Origin: Bacteriovoracaceae bacterium UBA6144
GTDB lineage: Bacteria > Bdellovibrionota > Bacteriovoracia > Bacteriovoracales > Bacteriovoracaceae
Length of the DNA stretch: 28,513 bases
Reading direction: 5' to 3'
Assembly: GCA_002435705.1 (NCBI GenBank)
Contig: DIVA01000063.1
Location: 1 to 28,513 of the forward strand
Of the stretch, positions 14,159 to 21,396 are shown piece after piece; within the stretch, counting starts at the first letter, position 1; every line of letters starts with the position of its first letter. Below the pieces are notes generated by a model. The model searched no databases. It worked only from the letters and a program-made list of their open reading frames with translations, and was not told the DNA's origin. The position numbers and the translations under genes are program-made.

Positions 14159-14786
14159 GTGTCTTCATCATAAGTCGATTGATGATCATTGTGAAACGAG
14201 ATTTCGTGTCATCGCCATCGCTTGACACCCACAGGCCCAAGACCTCACCTTGGGGTGCACGCAAGGTCGCCTTGAAAACGCCCTTCTCAACCACACCAAC
14301 GATTTCTTCTTCTAAGAGTTCAGAGAAAGGGTGGAAGCGTTTCGTGTAGAGAGGCTTCTCCTGCGCGATCACGAGATAAGAAACGCGATCGAGACCCCGC
14401 TCTTTCGGGGCGAGGGTATAGAGTTCTTTGACCCACTTCGGAGCAATGAGGCTTTGCCCCCAGGAGAGCCGCTTATCTCCGGCCATCACAAACCCCAAGC
14501 GCAAGGGAAAATCATCAGCTCCCTTCTCACCAATTTTTTTTCCATGATAATTGATCGACCCCACTTGAGTCAGTTCAATCTCCACCTCATTAATCCTTTG
14601 AGGCTTATCAAACTGATAGACCAGAGCACTCGCCGACTCATTGATAGAGAGCTTCAGCCCCTGCTCGAAGCTAAGTTCATGCACCGGCACACTGCCATAG
14701 GGAATCTGCTTCCAGCTCGAAGGTTCGAGGGGGATCACAAACATCGCCCAGTAAATTACTTTTTGAGATATTTTTTTTGTTAACAC
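14151..14786 (-). CDS. DUF3047-like protein
   Basis: The product (211 residues at most) resembles DUF3047 proteins: a KLSINESASALVYQF strand (~48-62), a KGADDFPLRLGFVM segment (~83-96) and a final VSSDGDDTKSRFTMIINR segment, corresponding to the conserved SASGL, DD(F/Y)P and late Asp/Ser positions of that family. Function is unknown. The outermost start is a GTG at 14786, giving a weak leader (VIYWAMFVIPL). An ATG at 14744 is equally possible and would free the palindrome at 14779-14792 to act as an operator. Neither has a good ribosome site. It is the first gene of the operon with the phosphatidyltransferase and nucleoside transporter, which hints at a membrane or lipid role. Confidence 0.72.
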   Translation of the reverse strand: MLTKKISQKVIYWAMFVIPLEPSSWKQIPYGSVPVHELSFEQGLKLSINESASALVYQFDKPQRINEVEIELTQVGSINYHGKKIGEKGADDFPLRLGFVMAGDKRLSWGQSLIAPKWVKELYTLAPKERGLDRVSYLVIAQEKPLYTKRFHPFSELLEEEIVGVVEKGVFKATLRAPQGEVLGLWVSSDGDDTKSRFTMIINRLMMKTHD

Positions 14787-14792
14787 ATGAAC
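14779..14792. promoter_or_regulatory. Candidate operator, variant of the 8459 palindrome
   Basis: GTTAACACATGAAC matches the 14-base palindrome at 8459-8472 at 11 of 14 positions, including both outer arms (GTTAAC and GAAC). It lies between the divergent DUF3047-like operon and the glutathione transferase gene, where a MarR-type regulator could control either. Its own dyad symmetry is imperfect. The similarity is seen; regulation is inferred. Confidence 0.38.
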
Positions 14793-14834
14793 ATTATGCC
14801 AAACTAAGGACTATTCACACAAGGATGAAATTTC

Positions 14835-15488
14835 ATGCAAAAAATAACGCTCTACTCTCTCGCCACGCCCAATGGTCAGAAGATTTCAATTGCTCTCGAG
14901 GAGATGAACCTCCCTTATGAGGCTCTAACAGTGAACATCATGAAAGGTGAGCAGTTCACTCCTGAGTTCATTAAGGTGAATCCCAACTCAAAGATTCCAG
15001 CTATCGTCGATCCTGCGGGTCCAAATGGCAGGCCCTTTTGTGTCATGGAATCGGGCGCCATCTTGGTGTATTTGGCGGAAAAGACTGGTCTCTTTCTGTC
15101 GAAAGATCCTTTTATTAAGAGTGAAACTCTCCAGTGGCTCTTTTTTCAAATGGGAGGCATAGGCCCCATGTTTGGGCAGTTTGGTCACTTCTTTAAATAC
15201 GCCGGTGAAAAATGCACACATCCTTATCCCGTTGAACGCTACTCGACTGAGGCCCGCCGTTTATTGGGCGTACTAGAACAAAGGCTCGACGGCCGCACCT
15301 TTCTTGTCAATGAGGAGTACACTATTGCAGACATGGCCATCGTGCCGTGGGTAAGCTGTCTCGACTGGGGTTATAAGGCCAAGGAGCATCTGCGACTCTC
15401 CGAATTTCCCCGAGTCAATGCTTGGGTCGAGAGAGTGCTCTCAAGACCTAAGACTGCAGCAGGCATGAAAGTGTGTCCGTTTAACTAG
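14835..15488 (+). CDS. Glutathione S-transferase, nu-class-like (YfcG/YghU type)
   Basis: A protein of 217 residues with the two GST domains. The N-terminal thioredoxin-like domain has YSLATPNGQKISI (the Thr-Pro-Asn of nu-class/YfcG enzymes), NPNSKIPAI with the cis-proline, and a MESGAIL glutathione-binding turn (Glu-Ser). The C-terminal helical domain has the FQMGGIGPMFGQ segment typical of YfcG-like proteins and a YTIADMAIVPW N-capping motif. Relatives have disulfide-bond reductase or peroxidase activity with glutathione in the cytoplasm. The start follows AAGGATG. A 57-residue DUF6435-like gene follows 21 bases later and may be co-transcribed. An operator-like palindrome lies 42 bases upstream, suggesting control shared with the MarR-linked operon. 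Confidence 0.93.
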   Translation: MQKITLYSLATPNGQKISIALEEMNLPYEALTVNIMKGEQFTPEFIKVNPNSKIPAIVDPAGPNGRPFCVMESGAILVYLAEKTGLFLSKDPFIKSETLQWLFFQMGGIGPMFGQFGHFFKYAGEKCTHPYPVERYSTEARRLLGVLEQRLDGRTFLVNEEYTIADMAIVPWVSCLDWGYKAKEHLRLSEFPRVNAWVERVLSRPKTAAGMKVCPFN

Positions 15489-15509
15489 ATTGCAATTCAT
15501 GAGGTGTGT

Positions 15510-15683
15510 ATGTTTGGATTTCTTAAAGGTGACCCAAAAAAGAAACTGGAAGAAGAATACGCACGTCTTCTTACGCAAGCCGTAGAAGCTCAGCGGAATG
15601 GAAAAATCGAACTCTACGGTGAGTTAACGGTAAAGTCAGAAGAGGTCCTCAAAAAAATTGAGGACCTTGAAAAAAATAGTTAG
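15510..15683 (+). CDS. Small DUF6435-like protein
   Basis: This 57-residue frame starts at an ATG three bases after GAGGTG. It begins MFGFLKGDPKKKLEEEYARL, followed by an AQRNGKIELYGELT segment and a charged helix. I recognise this as the DUF6435 pattern: MF-x-FLK-x-DP-x-KKL at the start, then AQRNGDI-x-x-Y-x-x-LT. These small cytoplasmic proteins are widespread in gammaproteobacteria and marine bacteria and have no known function. It is predicted to be mostly helical. It follows the glutathione transferase by 21 bases on the same strand, and its last four bases overlap the convergent Old Yellow Enzyme gene. The good ribosome site, family match and gap-free packing make it very likely real. 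Confidence 0.82.
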   Translation: MFGFLKGDPKKKLEEEYARLLTQAVEAQRNGKIELYGELTVKSEEVLKKIEDLEKNS

Positions 15684-16735
15684 CTCCGCAGGAAAGGATA
15701 GTCCGTGTACCCTCTCGAATCAGGGCCGTAGAAGGTAGCCGGGTTCGCAGGGTTCAGCTCCGCTCCCTTTTGAAAGCGCTCCACAAGATCTGGGTTAGCG
15801 ATAAAAGGTACACCGAAAGCGATGGCCGTGCACTCTTGCTTATCGAGGACTTTTTTCGCCGTCTCTAGTGTGAATTTTTCATTGCGGATAAAATCTCCGC
15901 CAAAAGCCATCTTCATTTTAACACTTAATTCATCAGTGCCTTGGTATTCACGGGTGCAGATGAATCCGATGCGCTTTTTATTCAATTCTTCCGCCACTCG
16001 TAGGTATAGATGCTCACAGCGAGAATCTCTCGCATCGTGTGCGTCCCCACGTGGAGAAAGATGCACACCAATCCTCCCACTCTCCCACACTTCTGCGATG
16101 GCCTCGACGACCTCCAGTAAAAAGCGCATACGATTCTCTATGCTGCCACCATACTCATCGCTGCGCTGATTGGCATGATCAGACATAAACTGCTCAATCA
16201 GATAACCATTGGCCGCATGGATCTCCACTCCATCAAAGCCCGCCTGCTTAGCATTGAGAGCGGCTTTTTTATAATCCTGCACTATTTCTTTAATCTCTTT
16301 GAGCTCAAGTGCTCGCGGGATCTCAAAGTTTTTCTCAGGACGCACAAGACTCACACGCCCCTTGGGTCTGATGGCCGATGGGGCCACCGGAAGATGACCG
16401 CCCAGAAAAATAGGATCAGAGATGCGACCGACATGCCAAAGTTGCATGACAATTTTTCCCCCTCGTCCGTGGACGGCTTCAGTGATTTTCCTCCATCCTT
16501 TCACTTGATCTTCATTCCAAATGCCAGGAGTCTCTGCGTAGCCCACACCCATGGGAGAGATGCTAGTGGCTTCAGTGATAATTAATCCTGCGCTGGCACG
16601 CTGGGAGTAGTACTCCGTCATAAGATCGTTGGGAGTGCGAGACTCTCCAGCACGAGCGCGTGTGAGAGGTGCCATAACAATACGATTGGAAACATCGATC
16701 AAGCCAATCTTTGCCGGACTAAAAATCTGGTGCAT
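15680..16735 (-). CDS. Old Yellow Enzyme family NADH:flavin oxidoreductase (NemA-like)
   Basis: The 351-residue protein follows the OYE pattern from end to end: NRIVMAPLTRARA (FMN-contacting Pro-Leu-Thr), TEATSISPMGVGYAETPGIW, QLWHVGRIS, the active-site EIHAANGYLIEQF with the His/Asn pair, and NQRSDEYGGSIENR. The segment after that (VHLSPRGD, then GFICTREYQG) is close to NemA/OYE homologs but somewhat diverged. The final FGVPFIANPDLVERF is the phosphate-binding region of the barrel. These FMN enzymes reduce activated alkenes, nitro-esters and other electrophiles with NAD(P)H in the cytoplasm. A strong AAGGAG precedes the ATG. It is convergent with the DUF6435-like gene, with a four-base overlap. 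Confidence 0.95.
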   Translation of the reverse strand: MHQIFSPAKIGLIDVSNRIVMAPLTRARAGESRTPNDLMTEYYSQRASAGLIITEATSISPMGVGYAETPGIWNEDQVKGWRKITEAVHGRGGKIVMQLWHVGRISDPIFLGGHLPVAPSAIRPKGRVSLVRPEKNFEIPRALELKEIKEIVQDYKKAALNAKQAGFDGVEIHAANGYLIEQFMSDHANQRSDEYGGSIENRMRFLLEVVEAIAEVWESGRIGVHLSPRGDAHDARDSRCEHLYLRVAEELNKKRIGFICTREYQGTDELSVKMKMAFGGDFIRNEKFTLETAKKVLDKQECTAIAFGVPFIANPDLVERFQKGAELNPANPATFYGPDSRGYTDYPFLRS

Positions 16736-16768
16736 AAATTCTCCTTAAAAAAGAACTTAGCACAACTT

Positions 16769-18304
16769 CTAGGGCATGACACTGAGCTGGTAGCTATTTT
16801 TGATTAACAAATCCTCATCCACCCAGAAGCGACCTGTCGGACGATTGCCGCTATCCATTTCACATTCAACAAGCGGGGCCAGAGCAGAAGGCACGGAGTT
16901 GGAATCGTTTTGGAGAAAGGGGCACGTGGGTCCCCAAGAATTTTGAATCTTAATTTGTTTTTTCCCACCATAAGTTCGGTATCCTACGAGGGTCAAAGCA
17001 TGTCTGCCATGTCCTGCAACTCCAGGGATATCGTTCTTGCAGTACTCAGAATCAACAGGTCCTGAGGATTTAAAAAAACCTGTGCACATGGAAATTGCAA
17101 GGGCTTTCCCCAGACATAACTGAGAATAAATTTTTTCCTTAGCGCGTTCTGCTGAATTATCATTATTGATGGAATGGTTATTGCATCCGAGGTTTTCATT
17201 CCCTTTGTTTTGAGTCATCTGAACGGCACACGAGGGAGAGACCAAATTAACGATCGCCGCCTGCGGATCGGCTTGCGGTGAGAGATACTCTTGGAGCTGA
17301 GAGAGAATTTCTTCTGCCTGATCTAAGAAATTCTGTGGCAGAGAGCTTTGCCCTGGCACACGACAGAATGCCTCTTTTTGAATGTATTTAAAATCATCCA
17401 AGAGAGTCTCTTCTTTGCGGCAAGGACCGAAAGCAGCATGATCGGATTGAAACATGTTAACGAAGGGATAATTAAGTTTAACTCCCCCGATTTTTAGTTC
17501 ATTGCCCCACCACACACTAAAGATAGCTTCATTCGGTAGTGAGGTCGTGCCTAAGGTAAACTGTTCTTTTTTTTCTTCACTCAAGAGCTGCTGCCCCGTT
17601 GAGCGGATGAAGCCTTTATGAAACTCAAGCGCACGTGCCGTGGGCTCCCCTCGCTCATCAAAGGTCTCCCGGTACATTCGCTGAAGCTTTTGTTTCTCAG
17701 GCCCTGCACTACTTTGGATCTGCGTTGAGAGAACTTCCCTGAAACGCGTGAGCGCTCTGTGAGAAATAAATTCATCAAACGCTCGTGCACAAGTCTGTGT
17801 TCGAGCGAATTTGCGGTAAGCAAAATTCTGCTGCGCGATTTGACGCTCTTTGGGACTTGCGAGTTTTGATCGAAGGGAGATTAGTTCAGAGCGATTCTGT
17901 TCCAAATATTCAGCGATGGAGTTGAGAAATTTTCCTTGTTCATGCTGTGGATCTGCTTGGCCTATAGAATCGTGAGCAAAAGCCGTATGCCGACAGTAAC
18001 CATCGTCTTTGGCGACTTTAATGACTTCACAAATATGTGCTCCCCAATTAAAAAGGCGGCGCTCACCTTTGTCGTCTTTAAAATAGAAATCAGCTTTTTC
18101 TAAACCGGAAGTTGTAATGGAAAGTTGCAGGTATGAGGGCGACTCTGCCAGTCCGAGGTTGTGTTGCATCATGAGAGCCGCTGTATTGGAGGCACAACTG
18201 CCCACTCCATCTTGATCATGCACAGGAAGTGGAGACAGCACCTTCTCAGCTGGACACTCATTGGCGAAGCTCAAGAATGTGATAAAAAATATTACCAGCG
18301 CCAT
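16769..18304 (-). CDS. Secreted papain-like (C1 family) cysteine protease
   Basis: This 511-residue exported protein has the papain-type active site. HDQDGVGSCASNTAA gives the oxyanion Gln31 and catalytic Cys37 six residues apart. GRHALTLVGYR gives the histidine, and KIQNSWGPTCPF gives the asparagine in the classic NSWG. Between them is an insertion of roughly 350 residues, much of it charged helix (about 115-225), far longer than in a plain papain core. No separate propeptide precedes the catalytic cysteine, which lies close behind the signal peptide (MALVIFFITFLSFA). A TTG further upstream at 18346 would extend the frame but gives a worse leader. The start overlaps the end of the small DUF333-like gene by 13 bases, so the two are coupled. 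Likely digests proteins outside the cytoplasm. Confidence 0.87.
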   Translation of the reverse strand: MALVIFFITFLSFANECPAEKVLSPLPVHDQDGVGSCASNTAALMMQHNLGLAESPSYLQLSITTSGLEKADFYFKDDKGERRLFNWGAHICEVIKVAKDDGYCRHTAFAHDSIGQADPQHEQGKFLNSIAEYLEQNRSELISLRSKLASPKERQIAQQNFAYRKFARTQTCARAFDEFISHRALTRFREVLSTQIQSSAGPEKQKLQRMYRETFDERGEPTARALEFHKGFIRSTGQQLLSEEKKEQFTLGTTSLPNEAIFSVWWGNELKIGGVKLNYPFVNMFQSDHAAFGPCRKEETLLDDFKYIQKEAFCRVPGQSSLPQNFLDQAEEILSQLQEYLSPQADPQAAIVNLVSPSCAVQMTQNKGNENLGCNNHSINNDNSAERAKEKIYSQLCLGKALAISMCTGFFKSSGPVDSEYCKNDIPGVAGHGRHALTLVGYRTYGGKKQIKIQNSWGPTCPFLQNDSNSVPSALAPLVECEMDSGNRPTGRFWVDEDLLIKNSYQLSVMP

Positions 18305-18642
18305 AGACCATCCAGACTTAAAAAAGATCCATCCTTGAAAGAACAAAAAGCGACTTCATTCTGTTGATCATCTCGAGCCACGAAAACGCTTCCCTGATAG
18401 TGCTTCTGACAGACTCCTGAGCCTGGATTAGTCCCACCCGGTCCTGCATCAGACTGAACTTTATTCTTCATTGCCTTAAGAGCTTGGCATTCAACTTTTA
18501 GATTTTTAAGGCATGTAGAAGAAATGAGGCAGTACTGACTAGGGCAGCGACTCACCTCTAAGCTCTTAGCGCCAACAGACCAACCACTGGCTTTTGAAGA
18601 CAGGGAGAATAGGAGGATAAAAATGGCGGCTAGCTTTTGCAT
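18292..18642 (-). CDS. Small exported DUF333-like protein
   Basis: The 116-residue product has a signal peptide (MQKLAAIFILLFSLSSKASG). The ATG at 18642 is preferred to a GTG one codon earlier. The C-terminal part, NPGSGVCQKHYQG then EVAFCSFKDGSFLSLDGLW, resembles DUF333 domains (NPA-x-x-x-C ... G-x-C-x-F-x-DG). The last conserved cysteine is replaced, so the match is partial. Several cysteines (34, 39, 45, 53, 78, 99) suggest disulfides outside the cytoplasm. DUF333 has no firm function, although it is sometimes labelled a putative hemolysin. It is the first gene of a pair with the papain-like protease and overlaps it, so it could act as its inhibitor, chaperone or propeptide in trans. That role is inference. 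Confidence 0.65.
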   Translation of the reverse strand: MQKLAAIFILLFSLSSKASGWSVGAKSLEVSRCPSQYCLISSTCLKNLKVECQALKAMKNKVQSDAGPGGTNPGSGVCQKHYQGSVFVARDDQQNEVAFCSFKDGSFLSLDGLWRW

Positions 18643-18826
18643 CACTTCACTATCGACCTAATCTAGCTCAAGCTTAAGGCCCACAATACTCCACTTCTTC
18701 AGTAAGATAATTCCGTAGCATATTCAAATTTTTGAAAAGTGGGTGCACCAAGTGGAGGGAGTTGGACCGTAAACGAGCTTTAAACAAAAGCCTTCGGTAC
18801 GAGAAAAACAAGACTCTAGAAAAATC

Positions 18827-19612
18827 CTAAAATTTCATAGACTTAAGTTCACTGCGTGTGAGGGCTTCACTCTTGACCCATGATTGTAAGCGAGAATTAT
18901 GGCCCGCATGATACACCCAGCGCACTAAACGAGCCGAAGATACACTCTTGAGCCTCTGAGGGATCTGCTCTGATTGGAGGTGGGTGAGAAGATCGAGTCG
19001 CTGCCAATCAGCCTGGGCTTTCTGGATTTCAGAGGGAAGATTTTTTATCTTAAAATGCGAATAGTAGTCAGAGAGAACTTCCCCTTGATTTTTAGATCGC
19101 AGCACTATGGTGACACAAAAGCTTTCATGCAAGACCGCATGGATAAACTTCGGCGCATGCAAAATAGTGTGCGCTTTATTATTAGGCAGTAATTTAGCCT
19201 CTCCAGCCTTAAGCACACCTGTCACAACTCCTTCACCCAAATCTTGCTCTTCTTTAAACTCATAGATGGTTTGTGCGTAATCACCCCACAGAGGCATGAA
19301 GGCACCGTGAAAGCCGTGGTCATGGGGAAGAGTGTCTGAAGGGAGCCAGAAATACAAATCAAGATTAAACAGCTCTGAAGCATAGAGTGTGACCGGATGG
19401 TGACTAAATCCTAAGGAAGGAAATGTGGCTTGTGGGTGAACATCTTGATTGAGAAAATCCACCAGAAGGAGCTCCGGATCGAGGTGGAAATCAAAAAAAT
19501 GCTCGTCTAACAAATCTCGGGCCTTCTCGGCCCACTGTGAACTCGGCAGACTTGGTGAAAGAGAGTGGTGTGCCGTGGCGGTGAGCTTTTCAATGCGCGA
19601 GAGGAGATCCAA
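18827..19612 (-). CDS. Cupin-like protein, cysteine-dioxygenase-like fold
   Basis: The product has about 261 residues and no signal peptide. The centre carries a PHDHGFHGAFMPLWG segment (residues ~95-109), like the first cupin metal motif with its spaced histidines. About 60 residues on, KFIHAVLHESFCVTIVLRS resembles the second cupin motif with the last metal histidine. This suggests a mononuclear iron oxygenase or a sensor of that fold; cysteine dioxygenases have a similar HDH arrangement. The frame begins at a TTG directly after the stop of the S4-like gene, with no good alternative and no clear Shine-Dalgarno, so it is probably expressed by coupling. Third gene of a three-gene unit. The substrate is unknown. 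Confidence 0.6.
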   Translation of the reverse strand: MDLLSRIEKLTATAHHSLSPSLPSSQWAEKARDLLDEHFFDFHLDPELLLVDFLNQDVHPQATFPSLGFSHHPVTLYASELFNLDLYFWLPSDTLPHDHGFHGAFMPLWGDYAQTIYEFKEEQDLGEGVVTGVLKAGEAKLLPNNKAHTILHAPKFIHAVLHESFCVTIVLRSKNQGEVLSDYYSHFKIKNLPSEIQKAQADWQRLDLLTHLQSEQIPQRLKSVSSARLVRWVYHAGHNSRLQSWVKSEALTRSELKSMKF

Positions 19613-19873
19613 TCAAAATCCGAGGATGTCCACGTAAGTCACACCTTTGGCCAGAGCGGATGATGACTTGGCCCTCTGACCTTTGATCAAAATCTTTTTT
19701 TGATTAAAGAGTTCCTTGAGTGCCGAGCGAGAGATTTCTTTGAGTTTAGTGTTCTCGTTTTGCGCTCTCAGTGCTGCAAGAAGCACATTATCCATCCGAG
19801 TTTCTGCATAGTCGAGATTGAGTGTCAGACGAAAAGCATTAGGGATAAGGGCGGGAACAGTTGAATCAGTCAT
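19613..19873 (-). CDS. Small S4-like RNA-binding domain protein
   Basis: The 86-residue product has a single domain from about residue 25. MDNVLLAAL is followed by ISRSALKELFNQKKILIKGQ and then KSSSALAKGVTYVDIL. This is the order of an S4 domain (R-x-D-x-x-L, SRS-x-hydrophobic-x-x-L-I-x-x-x-x-V-x-V-N-G, then G-x-x-hydrophobic), as found at the N terminus of RluD-type pseudouridine synthases and in Hsp15. No catalytic domain follows, so it would be a stand-alone RNA binder. AAAGGA lies six bases upstream of the ATG. It sits 33 bases after the orphan 451-residue gene and abuts the cupin-like gene, so the three are likely one operon. Confidence 0.65.
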   Translation of the reverse strand: MTDSTVPALIPNAFRLTLNLDYAETRMDNVLLAALRAQNENTKLKEISRSALKELFNQKKILIKGQRAKSSSALAKGVTYVDILGF

Positions 19874-19906
19874 AAGTAGTCCTTTGGGGCAGTCTTAGCA
19901 TGCTCG

Positions 19907-21262
19907 TCAGTTTTTGGCCAGAATCGGAACAAGCTGGATCTCCCCTTCTTTCAAATCGGTATGAGGGTCAACCCATTGAGCAGCCCTTGAGTAAGCATAG
20001 AAAGAAGCCACTTGGCTCACAAACACCACCGCATAGCCCACAATCTTTAAATGGGGCTTACGTGACTTAAGAGCAGCTTCATTAAACCGATGGAGCAAAT
20101 TAAGTTCTAGCATGGTTTGGCCTGCATCCACCCCCACACCCCAAGCACTATCGAATGCTAAACGCTGAGGTGATTGGGAACCAGAGAGCCCCACTCCCAC
20201 ACTTAAGGAGCTGACAACTCCCACCGTACCAATCATGGCAAAACGAGCCAACTTGGTTTGCCCCACTCCGGCTGCTCCCGTCATGAGAAGTGTGTCCATG
20301 AGCGAGATTGAAACGTTCTCTTTGACTTCTGGGTGATGGAGAAGATTCAGTGCCAAGGTCGCGGGGTTCGGGTCTTTGACCTCATCGTAATAAGAATATG
20401 TTTCTGCGGCCCCCTGAGCTGCCATGCTTGCGGCGATGTATTTCCACTCGGCTTTCATGTTCTTGAGACCTTTAATGATAAGTCCCTTGGAGCGGTTCAT
20501 GGTGCTCTTAAGAGTGATCGCTTTGATACTTTGTCTGATGGTTTGCTGATAGGTACGAAGGCTCAGTTTTAATCCAACTCCTGCCACACGTAGGGGTGCC
20601 TTGAGAGAGCGAGCCGCCCACTTTAATAAGACAGCGCCCGATAGCCACATGCCGATGTCACCTGCCCAGTGTACTGCTTGGCCTGCGCCGAGGGCTTTAT
20701 CGAGTCGCTCGTAGGCACGATGATTCCCTTCAATTAAAAGATTAATTCCGTAGATATACTCGTCGCGGGTCATGAATTTCTTATTCTGCTCAAGAACCAT
20801 AGAAAGTTCGGTGAGGTCCATCCAGTCTTGGTAGTAAGTCTCCTGGGCCTTAAGTAAATGGTCCGCACCAAAGAAGAGAAACGAAGATAGGTTTTCGGCA
20901 AGTTCACGAAAATAGACTTTCCCCGAATACTTAGCGTGCTCGCGCAATGCTTGGGTGGCCCGCTCCCAAGAAGTCAGCCGAGGGTGGTGATTGGTGTAGG
21001 TGGTGATGCCCTTACTTCCGAAGATAAAGAAGGTCTCCACAATTCCGTCCTGATCAATGTCTCTTCCAAACCCAAGCACCACCCGCGCGAGGTTAGCCGT
21101 TTCAAAACGCATTTCTCGCTGACCACGGTCATTGATGAAGTCGTGGATCTTCACCTCTACCCGCGAATCATTTAAATTTATATTAACGACGGTTACAGAA
21201 TGAGCCGCAAAGAGGCTTAAGGAATAAAGAAAAAAGATAGTTATACTGATCAATCTGATCAT
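19907..21262 (-). CDS. Exported or membrane-associated protein of unknown function
   Basis: The 451-residue product begins with a clear signal sequence (MIRLISITIFFLYSLSLFA). A GRDIDQDGIVETF segment near residue 68 resembles a calcium-binding Asp loop (D-x-D-x-DG). Further hydrophobic stretches lie near 198-215, 330-375 and 415-430, with glycine-rich small-residue runs such as GTVGVVSSLSVGVGLSG. They may be membrane helices or pore-like segments. A basic amphipathic region (about 215-270) separates them. I recognise no family. A TATAAT box lies about 40 bases upstream on the minus strand. It is the first gene of the unit that continues with the S4-like and cupin-like genes; their cytoplasmic nature makes a shared task unclear. 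Confidence 0.7.
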   Translation of the reverse strand: MIRLISITIFFLYSLSLFAAHSVTVVNINLNDSRVEVKIHDFINDRGQREMRFETANLARVVLGFGRDIDQDGIVETFFIFGSKGITTYTNHHPRLTSWERATQALREHAKYSGKVYFRELAENLSSFLFFGADHLLKAQETYYQDWMDLTELSMVLEQNKKFMTRDEYIYGINLLIEGNHRAYERLDKALGAGQAVHWAGDIGMWLSGAVLLKWAARSLKAPLRVAGVGLKLSLRTYQQTIRQSIKAITLKSTMNRSKGLIIKGLKNMKAEWKYIAASMAAQGAAETYSYYDEVKDPNPATLALNLLHHPEVKENVSISLMDTLLMTGAAGVGQTKLARFAMIGTVGVVSSLSVGVGLSGSQSPQRLAFDSAWGVGVDAGQTMLELNLLHRFNEAALKSRKPHLKIVGYAVVFVSQVASFYAYSRAAQWVDPHTDLKEGEIQLVPILAKN

Positions 21263-21299
21263 GCCGGGCTCTCAATGAGGGAGTAAAAACGCGAGGCGG

Positions 21300-21305
21300 A
21301 TTATA
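21300..21305 (-). promoter_or_regulatory. Candidate -10 box for the 451-residue gene operon
   Basis: A perfect TATAAT on the minus strand lies 37 bases upstream of the ATG at 21262. The -35 side (TCTTCA at a 16-base spacing) is weak. A run of T residues further upstream could act as an UP-like element. This assignment is by pattern only. Confidence 0.4.
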
Positions 21306-21367
21306 AGCCCAGAAGTCAGAGTGAAGAAAAAAAAAGCTTAGATCAGCTATTTTTTATAGACCTAAAA

Positions 21368-21389
21368 TGCCCCCCATCCTTAGGGGGCA
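21368..21389 (-). terminator. Rho-independent terminator after the lipoprotein gene
   Basis: A seven-base-pair GC-rich stem (TGCCCCC with GGGGGCA) closes an eight-base loop. On the minus strand it is followed by TTTTAGG. It begins eight bases after the stop of the minus-strand lipoprotein gene at 21397 and separates it from the next minus-strand operon. Confidence 0.75.
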
Positions 21390-21396
21390 AAGAGGA

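Noticed and set aside
18646..18826. Possible terminator or small RNA in the gap after the cupin-like gene
   Set aside because: Only a weak GCTTT/AAAGC stem and a GGTGCACC palindrome are visible, with no T-run or coding potential.
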